NCBI GenBank assembly: GCA_023212695.1
Contig: JALCCG010000083.1
Location: 1-64,000, forward strand
DNA length: 64,000 nucleotides
Origin: Sporisorium sorghi
Lineage: Eukaryota > Basidiomycota > Ustilaginomycetes > Ustilaginales > Ustilaginaceae
Direction: 5' to 3'
Program-made: the position numbers and the translations under genes
Shown: positions 61,234-64,000 of the stretch, piece after piece
Position numbering within the stretch: position 1 is the first letter of the stretch
Layout of the letters: each line of letters begins with the position of its first letter
Notes under the pieces: generated by a model
What the model was told of the DNA's origin: nothing
The model's database searches: none
The model's input: the letters and a program-made list of their open reading frames with translations, nothing else

Positions 61234-62640
61234 AGGCGGAAAGCCAGAGCACACCTTTCATAGTCTGCCATACTTCGTTGAAAGCTTTCCCTTTTGAATG
61301 CAATTCGATAGAACACGAACAGCGCTCTCTTTCTCTCTCAAGTGAGTCGCAGGAATGTACCACGCTGAGTCGCTTTTATACGGCTTTGCCAGCAGCTCGA
61401 CTTGACTCTTGTGATTACTGTCGATCGCTTCGAATCACCGATCTGTGCCTCTCCAATCACACCTTCCAAATCTGGTCAAAACACGCGGCGCGCTAGAGAG
61501 CTTTTTCTTTTCTTTTTCTTTTTCTTTTTCTTTTTTTTCAGGGGTCATTTGCATGCAACCGAGACAGCAATCCTCCCACTTGAACTGTCCAACTTGGCCG
61601 CCTTTTTTGTTTTTTCATTTGAAGCCACCACCACCACCGACCACACATTCTTTGTGGCTTTGCCGCTGCTCGATCAGATGGCGTGTCAAGGGTCATCGTC
61701 AGCCATGTGGGTCATGAATGAAAGGGGTGCTTGTGTGATGAGAGCGAAGAAAGTGGTCGTGTGGTCGTGGATACGCATCGTCGTGCGGAGATCCAAATTT
61801 GGTATCATGCAGTGTAGAATTGAGCTCAATCTGCCTCAGAGGTGGTAGCACACGGTCGTGAAGCTAGCGAGTAGCGTGCAAGTAGAGTCTAACCGGATCA
61901 GGCTGCCAAGACCCTGCGCACCTCGACTAGCGTCATCAGCTCAGCGCGCTCGAGAGCGCTTGCGAGTAAGACGCTAGAATCAAGACAGGCTTCGATTCTG
62001 CCTGCCAAGCCCCGAGAGAGAGAGAGAGAGAGAGAGAGAGTGAGAGAGAGAGGAAGCGTAGAGGTTTCGCTGACATCCACTGCTCTTCCTCCTCGCTGCG
62101 GTCATGGCGCCACGGGGCTGCAGACGGGACACCTGCAGAGGAGCCCAAGGGGGTCGGCAAAGACGTATGCACCGTCGATCCGCTCGAAGTTCCACCTGCC
62201 ACCCTCTGCCTCGCTGAGCTTTTCTGTAGACGTTGGCGTCCGGCACTGCCTCCCGCTCCTCCCTGCAACTGAAGGTGTGCTCCCCTGTCTCAGTCCTGTG
62301 TGTGGTGTGTGGGGAGTGCGGTCAGAATATATACATCCGTCCTGCTGTCTATCAAGCTCCGCTGCTCCTTCTTTCCCATCTCTCTATCCTTTCTCATACG
62401 GTCTTGCTAGACGTCGTTGTTCCTCTTTGCTTGGCTTGACTACCAAACGTCCCCTCTTCCCTCGCATTCTCTGCATCTCGAAACCACTTCACTCGTCGAT
62501 TTCATTGCGTATACCCTCCTTCGCACTTCGAACCACACCTAGCTGACCACCAGCTTGCGTCGCGCTCTTGTACACACGTGGAACCCGGCCACACCTTCAC
62601 CTCCGTCTCAGACACCCGACCTTCTTTACGACCAGCAGCC
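61234..62640. other. Intergenic region upstream of the right-edge gene
   Basis: About 1.4 kb. It holds an interrupted T/CTTTT tract (61503-61538), a GAGAGA array (62011-62051) and a pyrimidine-rich leader from about 62350. Frames of up to 168 codons here are low-complexity. No gene is supported. Confidence 0.55.
62011..62051. repeat. (GA)n dinucleotide array
   Basis: About 20 GA units with one GTGA interruption near 62040. Confidence 0.9.
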
Positions 62641-64000
62641 ATGCCAGGCATCTCGAAGAAGCCCTCCTTCTCCAGCCCGCAACAACACCACCACGCGCAC
62701 AGCAGCCCATACACCTCACCTACCAAGAAAACCGTGAGGCTGGCGGAGAACCCGCACGTCTCCGCATTCCTTTCGCCCAAGTCGCGCATCTTCACGGGCG
62801 GGCATGGCTACCCTGGCACCCCCACGCGCGGTGGTGGGCCTGCCTCGTCTTCGCCCCACGCTGCCGGAGCCTTCAGCGCGTCTGCGTCCCCCGATGCGTT
62901 CTCGATCGCAGGCAAGCAGTTGACGCCGGACGAAGTCGCACAAAAAATCGCATCGATGCTCAAGCCCGGCCCGCCGTTTTTCAGCCGCGTGTCGAATGCG
63001 GACCTGATCGATTTCATCTCGGACAGCTCGATTATGAACTGCGACCGGCTGCGCAGCCAGGCCGAGGCGCTCGAGGCCAAGAAGCACGCCAACCGCGCTA
63101 CCGCCGCGTTTGTGCCTTCGGGCACCGTAGTAAGGCGCAGGGCAGAGGAGGAGCGCTGGACGGGGGTGGGGACTGTGTGGTCCTCGCTCGACGGCCTGCC
63201 TGCCGGTGCGGCGTGGGGTCGCATCCCTGGCGAGAAGGGTTCCACGCTCTCCGTCTCAAGCGGAGGCGCGTTGGAAGACGATGGGCTGTGGAACGCCATC
63301 ACGCTTTCGTGCGATATCGACTGCACCACCGTCGAGCTGGCCAAGAGCGTGGTGGTGCCGACGCACGTGCTGCAGAACCACAACTTTTTCAACGGCAATG
63401 CGCAGGGGCTCTTCGACGATATTGGCGCTGGTGTCAAGTACAAGTTTGACAATCTTGTCTCCAAAACGACGGGCGGAAGCGGGCTGCGTCACAAGGCGTC
63501 GTCCGCCGCGCTGAGTGGCAGCAGCAGCGCAAGCAAGGTGGTCCCCAACTACCTGTCGCTGTCGGCCTACACGGATCCGAACAGCGCCGCGTTCAGCACG
63601 CAGGCGTTTGAGCTCAAATGGCCGAGCTGGATGCCGTGGGTGCACAAGAAGCATTCATCCACCGCTCCGGCAAGCGATGCGCCTGCCACGGGCGGCAGCG
63701 ACGCCGGCGGTCAGAAGCGTGTATGGGTGCCCAGCACCACCAAGGTGTCGGTCCACGCCTCGTGGTGGGGCTACAACCTGTACCTGCCACAGCCCGTGCT
63801 CGACAAGCTCGACGGCGACGTCGACGAAGCCGAGAAGGTCGCCAACCTCATCAACACCTGCCTCACCTATATTCTGAACAACGTTCCCGCTGGTCTGCCG
63901 GCGTCGTTCGCTGCGGTGGTGACCATCTTGAAGGCTATTGCCCCGACGACGGGCTACATTAGCACGTTTATCGGGTGGAGCTGGGACCAGATCAAGAGCT
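62641..64000 (+). CDS. Conserved-looking orphan protein, 3' end beyond the window
   Basis: Open from ATG 62641 (MPGISKKPSFSS) for 453 codons to the right edge with no stop, so this is a 5' partial gene. I do not recognise a named family. After a Pro/Ser/His-rich N-terminus (about 1-90) comes a folded region with LTPDEVAQKIASMLKPGPPF, LIDFISDSSIMNCDRLRSQA and RWTGVGTVWSSLDGLPAG. Then ALEDDGLWNAITLSCDIDC, ELKWPSWMPWVHKK and VSVHASWWGYNLYLPQPVLD. The last part has a hydrophobic segment (LPASFAAVVTILKAIA) and the visible end reads TFIGWSWDQIKS. Regular codon use supports coding. Its pyrimidine-rich leader is typical of this window. Opposite-strand frames here are shadows. Confidence 0.8.
   Translation, partial: MPGISKKPSFSSPQQHHHAHSSPYTSPTKKTVRLAENPHVSAFLSPKSRIFTGGHGYPGTPTRGGGPASSSPHAAGAFSASASPDAFSIAGKQLTPDEVAQKIASMLKPGPPFFSRVSNADLIDFISDSSIMNCDRLRSQAEALEAKKHANRATAAFVPSGTVVRRRAEEERWTGVGTVWSSLDGLPAGAAWGRIPGEKGSTLSVSSGGALEDDGLWNAITLSCDIDCTTVELAKSVVVPTHVLQNHNFFNGNAQGLFDDIGAGVKYKFDNLVSKTTGGSGLRHKASSAALSGSSSASKVVPNYLSLSAYTDPNSAAFSTQAFELKWPSWMPWVHKKHSSTAPASDAPATGGSDAGGQKRVWVPSTTKVSVHASWWGYNLYLPQPVLDKLDGDVDEAEKVANLINTCLTYILNNVPAGLPASFAAVVTILKAIAPTTGYISTFIGWSWDQIKS

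Overview
The window is nuclear DNA from a basidiomycete, most likely a smut fungus (Ustilaginales, close to Ustilago, Sporisorium or Moesziomyces). The basis is: eukaryotic gene content, few and short introns (about 80-160 bp, GTRAGT donors, CTGAC/CTGAT branch sites), long intronless reading frames, proteins rich in Ser/Ala/Gln low-complexity tracts, and intergenic regions with long A/T homopolymers and CT/GA repeats. The species cannot be named from sequence alone. A run of exactly 100 N marks a draft-assembly gap.

Layout from left to right: a pyrimidine-rich leader and an SRPK-type kinase (+); a purine-rich degenerate repeat; a serine-rich orphan protein (-); about 3 kb without a recognisable gene; a three-exon BRCT protein (-); SAGA subunit Ada1/Hfi1 (+, three exons), facing Ctf4/Mcl1 (-) across a degenerate minisatellite; the N gap; a cytosolic Hsp70 (-); an NFX1-type zinc-finger protein (+); a membrane-anchored alpha/beta-hydrolase-fold protein (+); a small coiled-coil frame with an in-frame stop (-); an orphan protein with a possible degenerate retropepsin-like fold (-); CMC4 (+); IWS1/SPN1 (+); a SulP/STAS/cNMP transporter of the Vsb1 type (-); striatin (-); a MATH/BTB protein (-); an NCBP3-like protein (+); a Pin4/Cip-type RRM-R3H protein (-); folylpolyglutamate synthase (-); a cyclase-family protein (+); GCN20 (-); mitochondrial NADH-cytochrome b5 reductase MCR1 (+); and the 5' part of a conserved orphan that runs off the right edge.

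This is ordinary housekeeping chromosome rather than a gene cluster. Several genes share themes: transcription and chromatin (Ada1, Iws1, NFX1), RNA (SRPK, NCBP3, Pin4), genome maintenance (Ctf4, BRCT), translation and proteostasis (Gcn20, Hsp70) and mitochondria (Cmc4, Mcr1, FPGS). No transposon, CRISPR array or convincing tRNA was seen. Splicing evidence extends four models beyond their longest ATG-started frame: Ctf4 (start at 20821), the Vsb1-like transporter (start at 40822, a 13-nt first exon), the BRCT gene (two more 3' exons) and Ada1.

The points most worth a second look are: the hydrolase-fold protein whose nucleophile position appears to be Gly; the coiled-coil frame interrupted by one TAG; the possible dead retropepsin fold; the BTB domain split by about 250 residues; an Hsp70 ending EELD instead of EEVD; the two degenerate repeat arrays; and the probably false assembly gap.
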